From assembly GCF_030128825.1 (NCBI RefSeq), contig NZ_CP119127.1:540001-604000 (forward strand): 64,000 bases of DNA, in the 5' to 3' direction. Position numbers and translations under genes: made by a program. Positions 34,425 through 43,533 of the stretch are shown piece after piece; the stretch's first letter is position 1; each line of letters starts with the position of its first letter. Origin of the DNA: Sphingobium sp. WTD-1. GTDB lineage: Bacteria > Pseudomonadota > Alphaproteobacteria > Sphingomonadales > Sphingomonadaceae. The notes under the pieces were generated by a model that searched no databases, was not told the DNA's origin, and was given only the letters and a program-made list of their open reading frames with translations.

Positions 34425-36125
34425 ATGCTCTCGATCGCACTACTGATCCTGGGCGGGGCACAGCCTGCGCGCGCTGAATTGCTACGCATTGGCGATCCTC
34501 TATGTCATGCAGTGAGCCGATCGATCGCCCCTGACGACACGCGCCCCTCCCATTTTGTCTGCAATGGTGATCCTGATGGCTATCAGAAGGGCACATTGTG
34601 GCTCCATGCCGCCTTGCCCCAGGGCTCGCGCGATCATGAGGATCTGTCGCTGATCATCCACAGCTCTCGATTTGATCGGCTGGTCGTGCGCTTCATCTAT
34701 CGTGACGGTGCCGTCGAGCAGCAACATGTCCGGAGCGGCAATTTCGGGACCTATTGGAGAGCTGGCGGCCAACTCGCGTTCCGCGCGCCCTATCGCGACG
34801 TTCCTGTCGTGGCCTTCACCTTGAGATTTGATAGAGTGGCGAGCGCGCATCTCCTGCGGATGAGGCTTGTCGAGCGCGGTGAAGAAGCCACCCAGACAAC
34901 TGGCCTGGCTACCTTGACCGGTGCTGCGCTCGTTCTGCTGATTGTGGGCGCGATTTATAACGCCTCACTGGCTCTTGCCGTTCGTCAGCAACATGCCGGC
35001 TGGCAGGCTGCATGGGCATGCTGCATGGTCATATGGGGGGCGTGCTGGTCGCAACTTCATCTGTTCTTCTTTCCCTCGATGGCGGGCGCGGTATCGGCGC
35101 AAATCTGCACTGCTCTCTCCTGTCTCGCCATCACGCTCGCCACTTTGAGCGCCGTCACTGCTCTTGAAAAACAGCATCTCGATGCGGGGTTGAGGCGCAC
35201 CGCCCTGGGCCTCACCGCAAGCGTGTGCGCATTGGGCATCCCGCTTTCGCTGATGCGTTCGGGGCCGTTCGACATGCTCGGCAATCTGCTGGGGTTCCTG
35301 GTCCTGGCCAATCTGGCGGCGGTCGCATCCTGTATCGGCCAGGCATGGCGACGGGGAAGCAGCGCGGCGCGGAGCCTGGGTGGGGCCTGGGCACTGCCAA
35401 TGATCGTCCTTGCGTCGACCAGCTTCTTCGATGCGGACGCCATGTTCTGGGGCGGTGGATCGCAAATTCTGGTCCTGTTCGCAGCGGCCTGGCAAACATT
35501 GTGGCTCTCCGCTGCCGCTTCGCGTGCTCATGCTCGGTTGCGGATGGAACGAGACGTCGCCCGTCTCGCAGAGGCCAAGGCCCATGAGCTTGCCCGCCGT
35601 GACGTTCTGACAGGGTTGCCAAACCGACGGGGTTTCATGGAAAGAACCGGCAGGATGCTCGAAGGCTTGCCTGTATCAGGCGGACTGGTTGCCCTGCTCC
35701 TGATCGACGTCGATTGGTTCAAGTCGATCAACGATGTCTATGGTCATGAGGCTGGCGATCACGTTCTGGCAGCAATTGGCCGCTGCATCGCACAGCATGA
35801 GAATTCCTCCTGTGCCGTATGTCGTCTGGGCGGGGAGGAATTTGCGATGATGGTCACAGGAACTGAAGTTGGGAACATCGAGCAATTTGCACAAACCCTG
35901 CGCGGAACCTTGGCCGATCTGAGCCATGGCGACATCATCGGCAATCGCATGGTGACGGTGAGCATAGGCGTGACGGCCTCGGCATCCCGCGCTGACTTTG
36001 GCACCCTCTACCGGCTGGCAGATGAGGCGCTTTACGACGCAAAGCGTGGGGGACGCGATCAGATCGCAATCCGCCTGGGTGAGTGGGCGGGCGCCCGCCG
36101 AAATGACAGACCGCTTTTCGCCTGA
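34425..36125 (+). CDS. Membrane diguanylate cyclase with 7TM sensory module (GGDEF)
   Basis: A 566-residue protein that makes the second messenger c-di-GMP. A short hydrophobic N-terminus (MLSIALLILGGAQPARA) resembles a signal peptide; a periplasmic beta domain (about 20-155) is followed by about seven membrane helices (about 165-375) and a cytoplasmic GGDEF domain (about 395-555) with the intact active site RLGGEEFAMM. Preceding DVLTGLPNRRG and YGHEAGDHVL motifs are complete, so it should be active. The layout is 7TMR-DISM-like. An in-frame stop precedes the ATG closely, and no strong ribosome site is seen. Confidence 0.9.
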   Translation: MLSIALLILGGAQPARAELLRIGDPLCHAVSRSIAPDDTRPSHFVCNGDPDGYQKGTLWLHAALPQGSRDHEDLSLIIHSSRFDRLVVRFIYRDGAVEQQHVRSGNFGTYWRAGGQLAFRAPYRDVPVVAFTLRFDRVASAHLLRMRLVERGEEATQTTGLATLTGAALVLLIVGAIYNASLALAVRQQHAGWQAAWACCMVIWGACWSQLHLFFFPSMAGAVSAQICTALSCLAITLATLSAVTALEKQHLDAGLRRTALGLTASVCALGIPLSLMRSGPFDMLGNLLGFLVLANLAAVASCIGQAWRRGSSAARSLGGAWALPMIVLASTSFFDADAMFWGGGSQILVLFAAAWQTLWLSAAASRAHARLRMERDVARLAEAKAHELARRDVLTGLPNRRGFMERTGRMLEGLPVSGGLVALLLIDVDWFKSINDVYGHEAGDHVLAAIGRCIAQHENSSCAVCRLGGEEFAMMVTGTEVGNIEQFAQTLRGTLADLSHGDIIGNRMVTVSIGVTASASRADFGTLYRLADEALYDAKRGGRDQIAIRLGEWAGARRNDRPLFA

Positions 36126-36201
36126 CAGGCTTGCAGCGGGTTGAGGTGCCCCGGCCCGGCAACGCTTCGCCTTTGGCGCGCGCCGGGCTGGCAACCATAT
36201 C

Positions 36202-36411
36202 TTAGAACAGAGGCTTGTCCGGCTCGAAGTTCCACAGTCGAGGCCGGTTCGAAGCATCGCGCTGCTCACGTGCGCCGCCACCGGCACGGCGCCGCATCTC
36301 TGCAAAAATTATCTGGTCGTCACTGGTATGGCGCTCGCTTTGAATGAGAAGAAAGGCTTCCATCAGGTCCCCCTCATCCCATTGCCGAACCGAACCTATT
36401 TCATTCGACAT
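36202..36411 (-). CDS. Small hypothetical protein, 69 aa
   Basis: A 69-codon frame whose ATG at 36411 follows GGAG about ten bases upstream. The product MSNEIGSVRQWDEGDLMEAF continues with a helical acidic/basic middle (DQIIFAEMRRRAGG) and ends LWNFEPDKPLF. No membrane segment. No family recognised. It converges with the diguanylate cyclase; a GC-rich inverted repeat (GCCCGGC at 36154-36160 and GCCGGGC at 36182-36188) between the two could end transcription both ways, though no T-run follows. Confidence 0.5.
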   Translation of the reverse strand: MSNEIGSVRQWDEGDLMEAFLLIQSERHTSDDQIIFAEMRRRAGGGAREQRDASNRPRLWNFEPDKPLF

Positions 36412-36676
36412 GCGTTCCAAGCTCCATGCGCAACTGCACTATCATTGGCGGAGAAGACCTTCTTTGAGGCTATGTCCCCCATCGAAGCTTGGGTCTCATC
36501 GCCTGGCTGCCCCCCGAAACTGCTGCTGGAAACTGCTGATAGCTCATATTGGAGAACGCGAACTGCGCCACTGTGTTCCTGTGCACCATTACAGCCCGGA
36601 TGTTGCCAGCAAGATTTTCATGGCAACCAATATGCCCAGGAAAGCCTTCTGGCACAGGCACGGACGTAAAGGAGGG

Positions 36677-37396
36677 ATGAGGGTGGAGAGGGATTTCGAG
36701 CTCTATTATTGGCCATTGCCATTCCGCGGACAGTTCATCCGGGCCGCGCTTGCCTTTGCGGGCAAGAGCTGGAACGAACATGATGAAGGTGAGATCGCCG
36801 CGCTGATGAAAATGGCTTCGGAGGATCAGCCAGTGCCCTTCATGGGACCACCCCTCCTGATTGATAATGACACCGGATTTGCCCTGTCGCAGATGCCAGC
36901 AATCATGGTCTATCTGGCAGAACGTCTTGCCCTTGTGCATGGCGGTGCCCGCGGCCGCGCCTTGACGGTCAAGCTCGTCAATGACGCGAATGATATCATT
37001 GACGAACTTACGCTGGATGGCGGCCGGCAGATGTGGACGGAGGATCGATGGGCCAGCTTTATTCCTCGGCTGGTGAAATGGATGCGCATCTGGGAGGCTG
37101 TCGGCACAAGCAACGGCCTTGAAGCTGGAAAGGGGTTCATGCTCAGCACCGCAAAACCGGGTCTGGCCGATATCGTGACCGTGACATTATGGGGCACCAT
37201 GGCCAGCCGCTTCGGCGCGATCGCTGCCATGCTCGCCCAATATGCGCCGGCAACGATGGGTCTGGTCCAGCGTCTGCGCGCTCATCCTGCCCTGGCGAGG
37301 CTCGAGGCAAGAAGCGTGGAGCGCTATGGCCACGCCTATTGCGGCGGGGAAATCGAGAAGTCTCTTCGCGCAGTTCTGCCTGCCGGCGACGGTTGA
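36677..37396 (+). CDS. Glutathione S-transferase-like protein
   Basis: A 239-residue GST-fold protein: N-terminal thioredoxin-like part (MRVERDFELYYWPLPFRGQF, then GFALSQMPAIMVYLAERL, which is the SQS-type glutathione site) and an all-helical C-terminal part (KPGLADIVTVTLWGTMASRF, the usual D in the N-capping box). A GTG at 36683 with a better-spaced GGAGGG could be the start. Substrate unknown; members detoxify electrophiles or reduce. The frame upstream is open to 36344 but looks non-coding. Confidence 0.82.
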   Translation: MRVERDFELYYWPLPFRGQFIRAALAFAGKSWNEHDEGEIAALMKMASEDQPVPFMGPPLLIDNDTGFALSQMPAIMVYLAERLALVHGGARGRALTVKLVNDANDIIDELTLDGGRQMWTEDRWASFIPRLVKWMRIWEAVGTSNGLEAGKGFMLSTAKPGLADIVTVTLWGTMASRFGAIAAMLAQYAPATMGLVQRLRAHPALARLEARSVERYGHAYCGGEIEKSLRAVLPAGDG

Positions 37397-37405
37397 AACC
37401 GAACG

Positions 37406-38254
37406 CTATCCCCCTTCGGTAAGGTCGCTTCGCATCTGCCCATGGGCCAGGACCGCGAACAGGCCGCTACCACCGATGATGTTGCCGATGAGCGCAGGCA
37501 GAGAGAAACCGAACCAGGCCTGCTGGAAACTGACCTCGCCGCTCAACCAGAGGAAGCTGATCTGGGAAGAACCGGTGACGACATGCGAAAAGCCGCCAAG
37601 ACCGATGACATAGGTCAGGAGGAAGATTACCCAGAATTCGCTGCCCTTGGCATTTGGCAAGGCCCACGCAATCGCGGCCATGATGAAGCCAGCCGGAATG
37701 CCCAGCATCAGGGTTTTCGACCAGTCCTGCCATTCGAGCTTGGCGAGAATATCGAGCGCCACGATGCGCTGTTCATGCGTGATGATGATCTCACCGGCCA
37801 TCAGCGCGCTTACGAGCGTCACGCCGACAAGATTCCCAGCCAGCACGCAGGCCCACAGGCGCGCCAGACGGCCCAGATTGCTAAGGCTCGGACGGGTCGC
37901 GACCGGCAGCACCGCTGTGACCGTGCTTTCGGTAAAGAGCTGGAGCCGTCCCATGATCACTATCAGATATCCGACCGGATAGCCCAGCAGGTAGATGAGG
38001 GGCGCCCAGTCCGTGTCGGGCAGCCTTGCCCGCAGGAACAGTTCGGACATGAGCGACAGGGTGATCGCGAGGCCGGCGGCCAGGCCGGAAAGCATGAGCG
38101 CAAGGATCGGACGATCCAGCTCCTCCTCGCCCTGGAGCCGCACGACCTCATGGACGACCTTTGCCGACCCCGTACTACGCTCCTCGACATGGGCGGCCTC
38201 TTCTGCGTCAAGATCGGGGTGCGGGCTATCCTTGCCGTCCTTCATCTGCTCCAT
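37406..38254 (-). CDS. Formate/nitrite transporter family channel
   Basis: A 282-residue membrane protein of the FNT pentamer family. A hydrophilic acidic N-terminus (about 1-45) is followed by six membrane helices (such as ALMLSGLAAGLAITLSLMSE and AGFIMAAIAWALPNA). Typical loops for the FNT fold are seen: GNLVGVTLV near the centre, FSHVVTGSSQISF and LIGNIIGGSG at the end. It probably carries formate, nitrite or another monovalent anion, but the selectivity is not readable. It lies 49 bases downstream of the acetyl-CoA hydrolase gene on the same strand and may be the last gene of that operon. Confidence 0.88.
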   Translation of the reverse strand: MEQMKDGKDSPHPDLDAEEAAHVEERSTGSAKVVHEVVRLQGEEELDRPILALMLSGLAAGLAITLSLMSELFLRARLPDTDWAPLIYLLGYPVGYLIVIMGRLQLFTESTVTAVLPVATRPSLSNLGRLARLWACVLAGNLVGVTLVSALMAGEIIITHEQRIVALDILAKLEWQDWSKTLMLGIPAGFIMAAIAWALPNAKGSEFWVIFLLTYVIGLGGFSHVVTGSSQISFLWLSGEVSFQQAWFGFSLPALIGNIIGGSGLFAVLAHGQMRSDLTEGG

Positions 38255-38303
38255 TCCCCTGTCTGTCGAAACGACGCCTGGCCCGGTCGCCTCTTTCCTG
38301 TCC

Positions 38304-40148
38304 TTACTGTCCGGCACTGCGCAAGGCTCCCAGGATGAGCGCGCGATAGCTATGCTCCCTGACGCCATGGGGCGCATCCAGCCCCATGCGCTCAAGTGCG
38401 GCAAATTCCGCTTCGTCGGGCTGACCACCGCGCAGGCCGCGGGCAAGCAGGGCGGCCAGTTGGGCGGGCCTGGTCGCATGGTCTGCCAGATATTGCATCG
38501 CCGGCAGGAGCCGCTGCTCGATCTGCGTAAAGTCCGTGCCGAACGGGAAGGACGGAAATGTCTCCTTGGGCATGGCCGCGCTGATCCGCTCGGGCAGATT
38601 ATCCCTGTACGCTTCGGGAATGTCCCAGTCGGGCGCTATCTTGCCCGCGGACCGGGCCTTTTCCACAAGTTCGCCTTGAAAGCGGCTGTCGGCGATGGCG
38701 ATCAGGCGCTGGATGACCTGCTCATCGCTTTGGCCGCGCAGGTCCGCCACGCCATATTCGGTCACGACCATATCGCGCAAATGGCGCGGGATGGTTTCGT
38801 GACCATAGCTCCAGACGATATTGGACTGGCTCTCGCCCTTGTGACGCCGGGTGGCAGGCAGCGTGATGATCGAACGCGCGCCGTCGAGTTCGAGCGCCTG
38901 CGCCACGAAATTATACTGGCCGCCCACGCCGCTGACGACCTGGCCATCTTCAAGCCCGTCCGAGATCGTGGCGCCCAGCAGCGTGACCATCATGGCGCTG
39001 TTGACGAAGCGGGCCTTGTGCCGGGCCTTGCGCTTGGCCGCTTCGTTGCCGAACAGCGCATTGATATAGCTGATCTCGCGCATATGGATGCGATCACGCA
39101 GATCCTCATCCATGTCCCGCAACGCGGCATAGAAGCTGCGCGGGCCAACGAAGAAGCCGCCATGTACGATCGCGCCATCCGCTTCACGCTTGACGATGCC
39201 GGCCCTTATGAGATCGAGGAAACAGTCGACCAGCATCTCGGTCGGCGCGTATAGGCCTTCCTCAAACGGGCCGGTTTCCCATGGCTTGGGAGCGCCCAGC
39301 CGGTCAAGCGTTGCGCGATAGGAATCGGGCCGTGCCTGCCGGAGGATCAGACTGTGGGCGATCGCGTCGCCGATCGCGCCGATGCCGATCTGAAGCGAGC
39401 CGCCATCGGCTATCAGCGCGGCCACATGGGCGCCGATGGCGTGCTGGGCAGGGCTTACGGGTTGGCGTGGCGGCCCGAAGAGGGGAAAGCGTGTCTGCGC
39501 GCTGTCGAGAATGATTGCGAACCGATCGGACGGGATTTCCGCCGGACCGCGCATGAAGGGCAATTCGTCATTGACCTGACCGATCAGGGCAAAATCAGCC
39601 CGGCCCCGATCGCGCTCTGCAAGCAGGTCGAGGGTCATGTCGCTATTGCAGCTGAGGCTATAGCTGGTTCCCCGTCGCGCCACGATCTGCGCCACGACAT
39701 TGACGCCTTGGTCGATCAGATAGCGCATCGCATGTGTATAGTTGGCCGCGATATAGTGGCGCTGTGCATCTCCATTGCCGAGCCGGCTGCCGGCCTGGAA
39801 GAAAAATTCATTCACCTCGATATTGGCCGGCATCTCGCCCGCACGCTGCGCCTGCGCATAAGCAAAGCGCGGATATCCGCCCATTGTCCGCTCGAACACG
39901 GGCTCGAGAAAACGACGCTCGAGGTCCGTGCCAAGCGAGGGCTGCTCGAGCGTGAGCGCCGTGAAGATACGCAGCCTGATGGCCGGATCAGCGCTGGCAC
40001 GGGCGAAGAGGGCATTGACGATATGGGGCGCCTTGCCCAGGCCCAATGGCAGGCCAAGGACGATATGCCCGTCAGTGCGAGCGATGATGCGGTCGGCGAC
40101 CTCCTCTGCCGAACCAAGTTCGAGAGGACCGGTCCCGCCGGTCCTCAT
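38304..40148 (-). CDS. Acetyl-CoA hydrolase/transferase family protein
   Basis: A 614-residue class I CoA-transferase-fold protein. Family blocks: the N-terminal GHIVLGLPLGLGKAPHIV; GGSLQIGIGAIGDAIAHSLI in the middle; GVGGQYNFVAQALELDGARS and the VVTEYGVADLRGQSDEQVIQ region near the C-terminus. The glutamate that forms the CoA-thioester intermediate should lie in the VVTEYG-type region. Its ATG overlaps the stop of the FadJ-like gene (ATGA). It probably hydrolyses or shifts acetyl-CoA from beta-oxidation, so its position as the last step is natural; the exact donor is unknown. Confidence 0.9.
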   Translation of the reverse strand: MRTGGTGPLELGSAEEVADRIIARTDGHIVLGLPLGLGKAPHIVNALFARASADPAIRLRIFTALTLEQPSLGTDLERRFLEPVFERTMGGYPRFAYAQAQRAGEMPANIEVNEFFFQAGSRLGNGDAQRHYIAANYTHAMRYLIDQGVNVVAQIVARRGTSYSLSCNSDMTLDLLAERDRGRADFALIGQVNDELPFMRGPAEIPSDRFAIILDSAQTRFPLFGPPRQPVSPAQHAIGAHVAALIADGGSLQIGIGAIGDAIAHSLILRQARPDSYRATLDRLGAPKPWETGPFEEGLYAPTEMLVDCFLDLIRAGIVKREADGAIVHGGFFVGPRSFYAALRDMDEDLRDRIHMREISYINALFGNEAAKRKARHKARFVNSAMMVTLLGATISDGLEDGQVVSGVGGQYNFVAQALELDGARSIITLPATRRHKGESQSNIVWSYGHETIPRHLRDMVVTEYGVADLRGQSDEQVIQRLIAIADSRFQGELVEKARSAGKIAPDWDIPEAYRDNLPERISAAMPKETFPSFPFGTDFTQIEQRLLPAMQYLADHATRPAQLAALLARGLRGGQPDEAEFAALERMGLDAPHGVREHSYRALILGALRSAGQ

Positions 40149-42238
40149 TGCAGCATGTCCCAGCCCGGATCGGGCCGGAACCGCTCGCCATGGGCTTCGC
40201 GCAGCCCTTCCAGCACGGCTTTGACTTCGCCAATCCCGCGTGCGTGGGCATAATGGAGCGGTCCGCCGCGGAAGGGCGCAAATCCGGTACCAAAGATCAT
40301 GGCAGCGTCGATGATATCTGGATCGTCGGTCACTTTCTCGCGCAGGATCGCGGCGGCCATGTTGAGCATCGGCATGATGAGCCGGTCCGCCATCTCCGGC
40401 GGGGGCTGCGGGGCGCTGTTCTTGACCGCATGGCCGTCCTTCCAGGCATATATGCCTTTCCCGGCTTTCCGGCCCAACTGACCCGCCGAGACCTTGTCTG
40501 CCAACCATTGCGGCGTGGCAGGCATCGGCCAGTCCAGTTCTCGCTTGAGCATGTCGGCAACTGCAAGGCCGATATCGAGGCCGACCTGATCTGCAAGTTC
40601 CAGCGGGCCCATGGGCATGCCGAAATCCATTGCCGCCTTGTCGATCGTCTCGGGCGCGATGCCCTCGTCCATCATCGTCATCGCCTCGACCAGATAGGGG
40701 GTAAGGATCCGGTTGACGATGAAGCCGGGGGCGCTGCGGGCCGGGGCCGGCAGCTTGCCGATGATGCCGACAAAGGCTCTTGCGCCCGCCTCGACTTCCG
40801 GATCGACCCCGTCATGGCTGATGACCTCCACCAGGTCGAGCCGCGACACGGGATTGAAGAAATGGATGCCGATCAGCCGCTCGGGATGGCGTAACCCCTC
40901 GCGCAATTGCTCAAGCGGAATGGAGGAGGTGTTGGTCGCCAGGATTGCGCCGTCCTTCATACGTGGCTCGGCGCTCGCATAGAGGGTCCGCTTGAGATCA
41001 ACCTTTTCCGGGGCTGCCTCGATCAGAATGTCGGCCTTGGCGATGCCCGCACCATTCGGGTCAGGGATCAACCGATCCAGCGCATCGCGAACCTTGAGCC
41101 GATCTCCGTGAGCGAGCTTTTCATACAGCTTCGCAGCTCGGTTATGGGCCGCGCCAATCGGCCCGGGCTTCACGTCGGAGATGCTGGTGCGCAGGCCGCG
41201 CCAGGCGCACCAGGCCGCGATGTCGCCGCCCATCGCGCCCGCACCGATGACATGAACGTGGGCGATCGTTTTATTGCCCGGCCCAGCCAGTGCCTTGAGC
41301 TTCTGGCGCAGGAAAAAGGCACGGATGAGATTTTGCGCGCTATCGCTCATCATGAGATGCGCGAAGGAGATGATCTCCGCCTGTTTCATCGCCTCCCGGT
41401 CGCCACCATGAGTTTCCCACAGGTCGATGAGCGCATGGGGCGCGGGATAATGGGCCAAGGGTGCTTTGGCTTCCGCCTGGCTGCGCATCTGCCGCGCTGC
41501 CAGATGGCGGACTGGCGCGGCGTCCTTCAGGCGATCCAGCAATGCCTGACGGCCCTGGTCCATATCTCCTGCAACCGCTGCCATGATGGCGGCGTGGACA
41601 TGGCGTTCAGGAACGACCGCATCGACCAGCCCCATATCTTTCGCGTGGCCAGCATCGATCGACTTGCCGGTCAGCATCAGTTCCATCGCCGCGATCGGGT
41701 CGCATAAATGGGTGAAGCGCGCCGTGCCGCCGAGGCCCGGATGTAGGCCAAGCTGTATTTCGGGGAAGCCGAACCTTGTCCCTTCGATAGCAATGCGCTG
41801 ATGGCACGCCAGCGCGACCTCGAGGCCGCCACCCATGGCATAGCCGTGGATGACCGCAATGGTCGGAAAGGTTAGGGCTTCGAGCCGGTCGACGATCGCA
41901 TGTGCGGCGGCGATCCGGTCCCGCACCATCGCCTCGTCGCGCATGTCACGAAACTCGCTGATATCCGCGCCGGCAAGAAAGCCCTGTTTCTTGCCTGATC
42001 GAATGACCAGCGCCTTGGGCGCGCGGTCGGCGATCATGCCGAGTATATGGCCAAGCTCTTCAAGCACGGCATGGGACAGAAGATTGGTGTCCGTTCCCTG
42101 CTGATCGAGGATAGCCCAGCCAATGTCTTGGGCGTCGCGCGTGAAGCTCCAGTGATGCAAGGCCTCCGCGCGATGGGGCGCGGGACCGGTCTCCAGATCG
42201 CGATCGGCAAGAAAGGACCAGACAGGATCGTTCATCAT
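40145..42238 (-). CDS. fadJ: Enoyl-CoA hydratase / 3-hydroxyacyl-CoA dehydrogenase (FadJ-type alpha subunit)
   Basis: A 697-residue bifunctional beta-oxidation enzyme. The N-terminal crotonase part has GFLAGADISEF and HGYAMGGGLEVALACHQRI. The dehydrogenase half (about 320-690) shows the Rossmann motif VIGAGAMGGDIAAWCAWRG, then LIGIHFFNPVSRLDLVEVI and GRKAGKGIYAW. It joins with the thiolase encoded immediately upstream (8-base gap) in an alpha2-beta2 complex. AAGGAGG fixes the start at 42238. Full length; the family also includes FadB. Confidence 0.95.
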   Translation of the reverse strand: MMNDPVWSFLADRDLETGPAPHRAEALHHWSFTRDAQDIGWAILDQQGTDTNLLSHAVLEELGHILGMIADRAPKALVIRSGKKQGFLAGADISEFRDMRDEAMVRDRIAAAHAIVDRLEALTFPTIAVIHGYAMGGGLEVALACHQRIAIEGTRFGFPEIQLGLHPGLGGTARFTHLCDPIAAMELMLTGKSIDAGHAKDMGLVDAVVPERHVHAAIMAAVAGDMDQGRQALLDRLKDAAPVRHLAARQMRSQAEAKAPLAHYPAPHALIDLWETHGGDREAMKQAEIISFAHLMMSDSAQNLIRAFFLRQKLKALAGPGNKTIAHVHVIGAGAMGGDIAAWCAWRGLRTSISDVKPGPIGAAHNRAAKLYEKLAHGDRLKVRDALDRLIPDPNGAGIAKADILIEAAPEKVDLKRTLYASAEPRMKDGAILATNTSSIPLEQLREGLRHPERLIGIHFFNPVSRLDLVEVISHDGVDPEVEAGARAFVGIIGKLPAPARSAPGFIVNRILTPYLVEAMTMMDEGIAPETIDKAAMDFGMPMGPLELADQVGLDIGLAVADMLKRELDWPMPATPQWLADKVSAGQLGRKAGKGIYAWKDGHAVKNSAPQPPPEMADRLIMPMLNMAAAILREKVTDDPDIIDAAMIFGTGFAPFRGGPLHYAHARGIGEVKAVLEGLREAHGERFRPDPGWDMLQ

Positions 42239-42246
42239 GGCCTCCT

Positions 42247-43533
42247 TCACAGCCGTTCGATCAACATGGCGCCGCCCTGGCCGCCGCCAATACATTCGGT
42301 GGCGATGCCGCGCCTCAGCCCGAGCCGCTCCATCGCCTGAACCAGATGCAGTGCGATCCGCGTGCCACTCGTGCCCACGGGGTGCCCCAGGGAAATCGCG
42401 CCGCCATCGACATTGAGGCGCGAGGGATCGATGCGCCCGGCCGCCCCCTCAAGGCCCAATATGGTGCGACAGAATGCTTCGTCCTCCCATGCGGCAAGGC
42501 AGGCCAGCACCTGCGCAGCGAAGGCTTCATTCAATTCCCACAGGTCGATGTCCGCCAATCCATGGCCATTGCGTTTGAGGAGCGCCGTAGAGGCGAGCAC
42601 CGGGCCCAGGCCCATGATGGCGGGATCAAGCGCCGACCACTGGCTGTCGACGATCCGCGCGCGGGGCATAAGGCCATGGCGCTCGACGGCCTCTTGCGAG
42701 GCGAGAATGGTCCAGCAGGCGCCGTCGCTAATCTGCGAACTATTGCCCGCAGTGACCTTCCCATAAGGACGCTCGAATACCGGCTTGAGGGTCGCGAGCT
42801 TCTCTGTGCTGCTGTCGGGCCGCACGCCATCATCCTGGGAATATACGGTCCCATCCTCGGCAAAAGCAGGAAGAAGTTCCCCCTCCAGCCATCCCTCCGC
42901 CTGCGCCCTGGCAAGACGCTTGTGGCTTTCGACCGCATAAGCGTCTGCCTCCGCCCTCGATATGGAGAAGAGGTGCACCAGTATTTCAGCGGTCTGACCC
43001 ATGCCAAGATCGGTGATGGGATCAGTGAGGCCGCGTTCCAGTCCGATGATGGGCTTGAGGAAGTCGGGGCGAAATCCGCTGGCCGCTTTCAGCGAGGCCA
43101 GGGGGTTGTTCTTGTCGCCCTGCATCGCGGCGAACCATTGGACGGCATCCTGGCGAAACACGAGCGGGGCGTGACTGAGCGCCTCAGCACCGCCGGCCAG
43201 GATGAGGTCGCTGCCGCCATCGGCGATATAGCGGTAGGCAGTGTCCATCGACTGCATGCCTGAACCGCAATTGATCTGAACGGTAAAGGCGGTCGTCTGC
43301 GTCCCGCAGCCCAGACGCAGTGCAGCGACGCGCGCCGGATTGGCTTCATCTGCGATGACGTTGACGCACCCCAATATGACCTGATCGAAGTCCGTGGCGG
43401 CAAATTTCTGCCTTAGCAGGAGGGGGCGCCCACATTGTACCGCCAGGTCAACAGGCGTGAACGGGCCGGGGCCCCCGCGCGCTTTGAGAAAGGGCGTGCG
43501 GGCGCCATCGACAATAAAGACCGGCCTGCTCAT
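42247..43533 (-). CDS. fadI: Acetyl-CoA C-acyltransferase (FadI-type thiolase)
   Basis: A 428-residue thiolase, beta subunit of the multifunctional complex. The nucleophile Cys lies in VQINCGSGMQS, the active-site His in SLGHPVGTSG and the second Cys in ECIGGGQGG, all intact. It cleaves 3-ketoacyl-CoA into acetyl-CoA and a shortened acyl-CoA. Its ATG overlaps the stop of the acyl-CoA dehydrogenase gene (ATGA). The order fadE, fadI, fadJ, acetyl-CoA hydrolase is one operon. Confidence 0.95.
   Translation of the reverse strand: MSRPVFIVDGARTPFLKARGGPGPFTPVDLAVQCGRPLLLRQKFAATDFDQVILGCVNVIADEANPARVAALRLGCGTQTTAFTVQINCGSGMQSMDTAYRYIADGGSDLILAGGAEALSHAPLVFRQDAVQWFAAMQGDKNNPLASLKAASGFRPDFLKPIIGLERGLTDPITDLGMGQTAEILVHLFSISRAEADAYAVESHKRLARAQAEGWLEGELLPAFAEDGTVYSQDDGVRPDSSTEKLATLKPVFERPYGKVTAGNSSQISDGACWTILASQEAVERHGLMPRARIVDSQWSALDPAIMGLGPVLASTALLKRNGHGLADIDLWELNEAFAAQVLACLAAWEDEAFCRTILGLEGAAGRIDPSRLNVDGGAISLGHPVGTSGTRIALHLVQAMERLGLRRGIATECIGGGQGGAMLIERL

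Noticed and set aside
36152..36190. GC-rich inverted repeat after the diguanylate cyclase as an intrinsic terminator
   Set aside because: The stem is only 7 bp with a long loop and no T-run, so it is only mentioned as a possible stop signal in the neighbouring gene entry.
37995..39254. 419-codon plus-strand frame opposite the acetyl-CoA hydrolase and FNT genes
   Set aside because: It crosses two unrelated minus-strand genes and lacks a family match.
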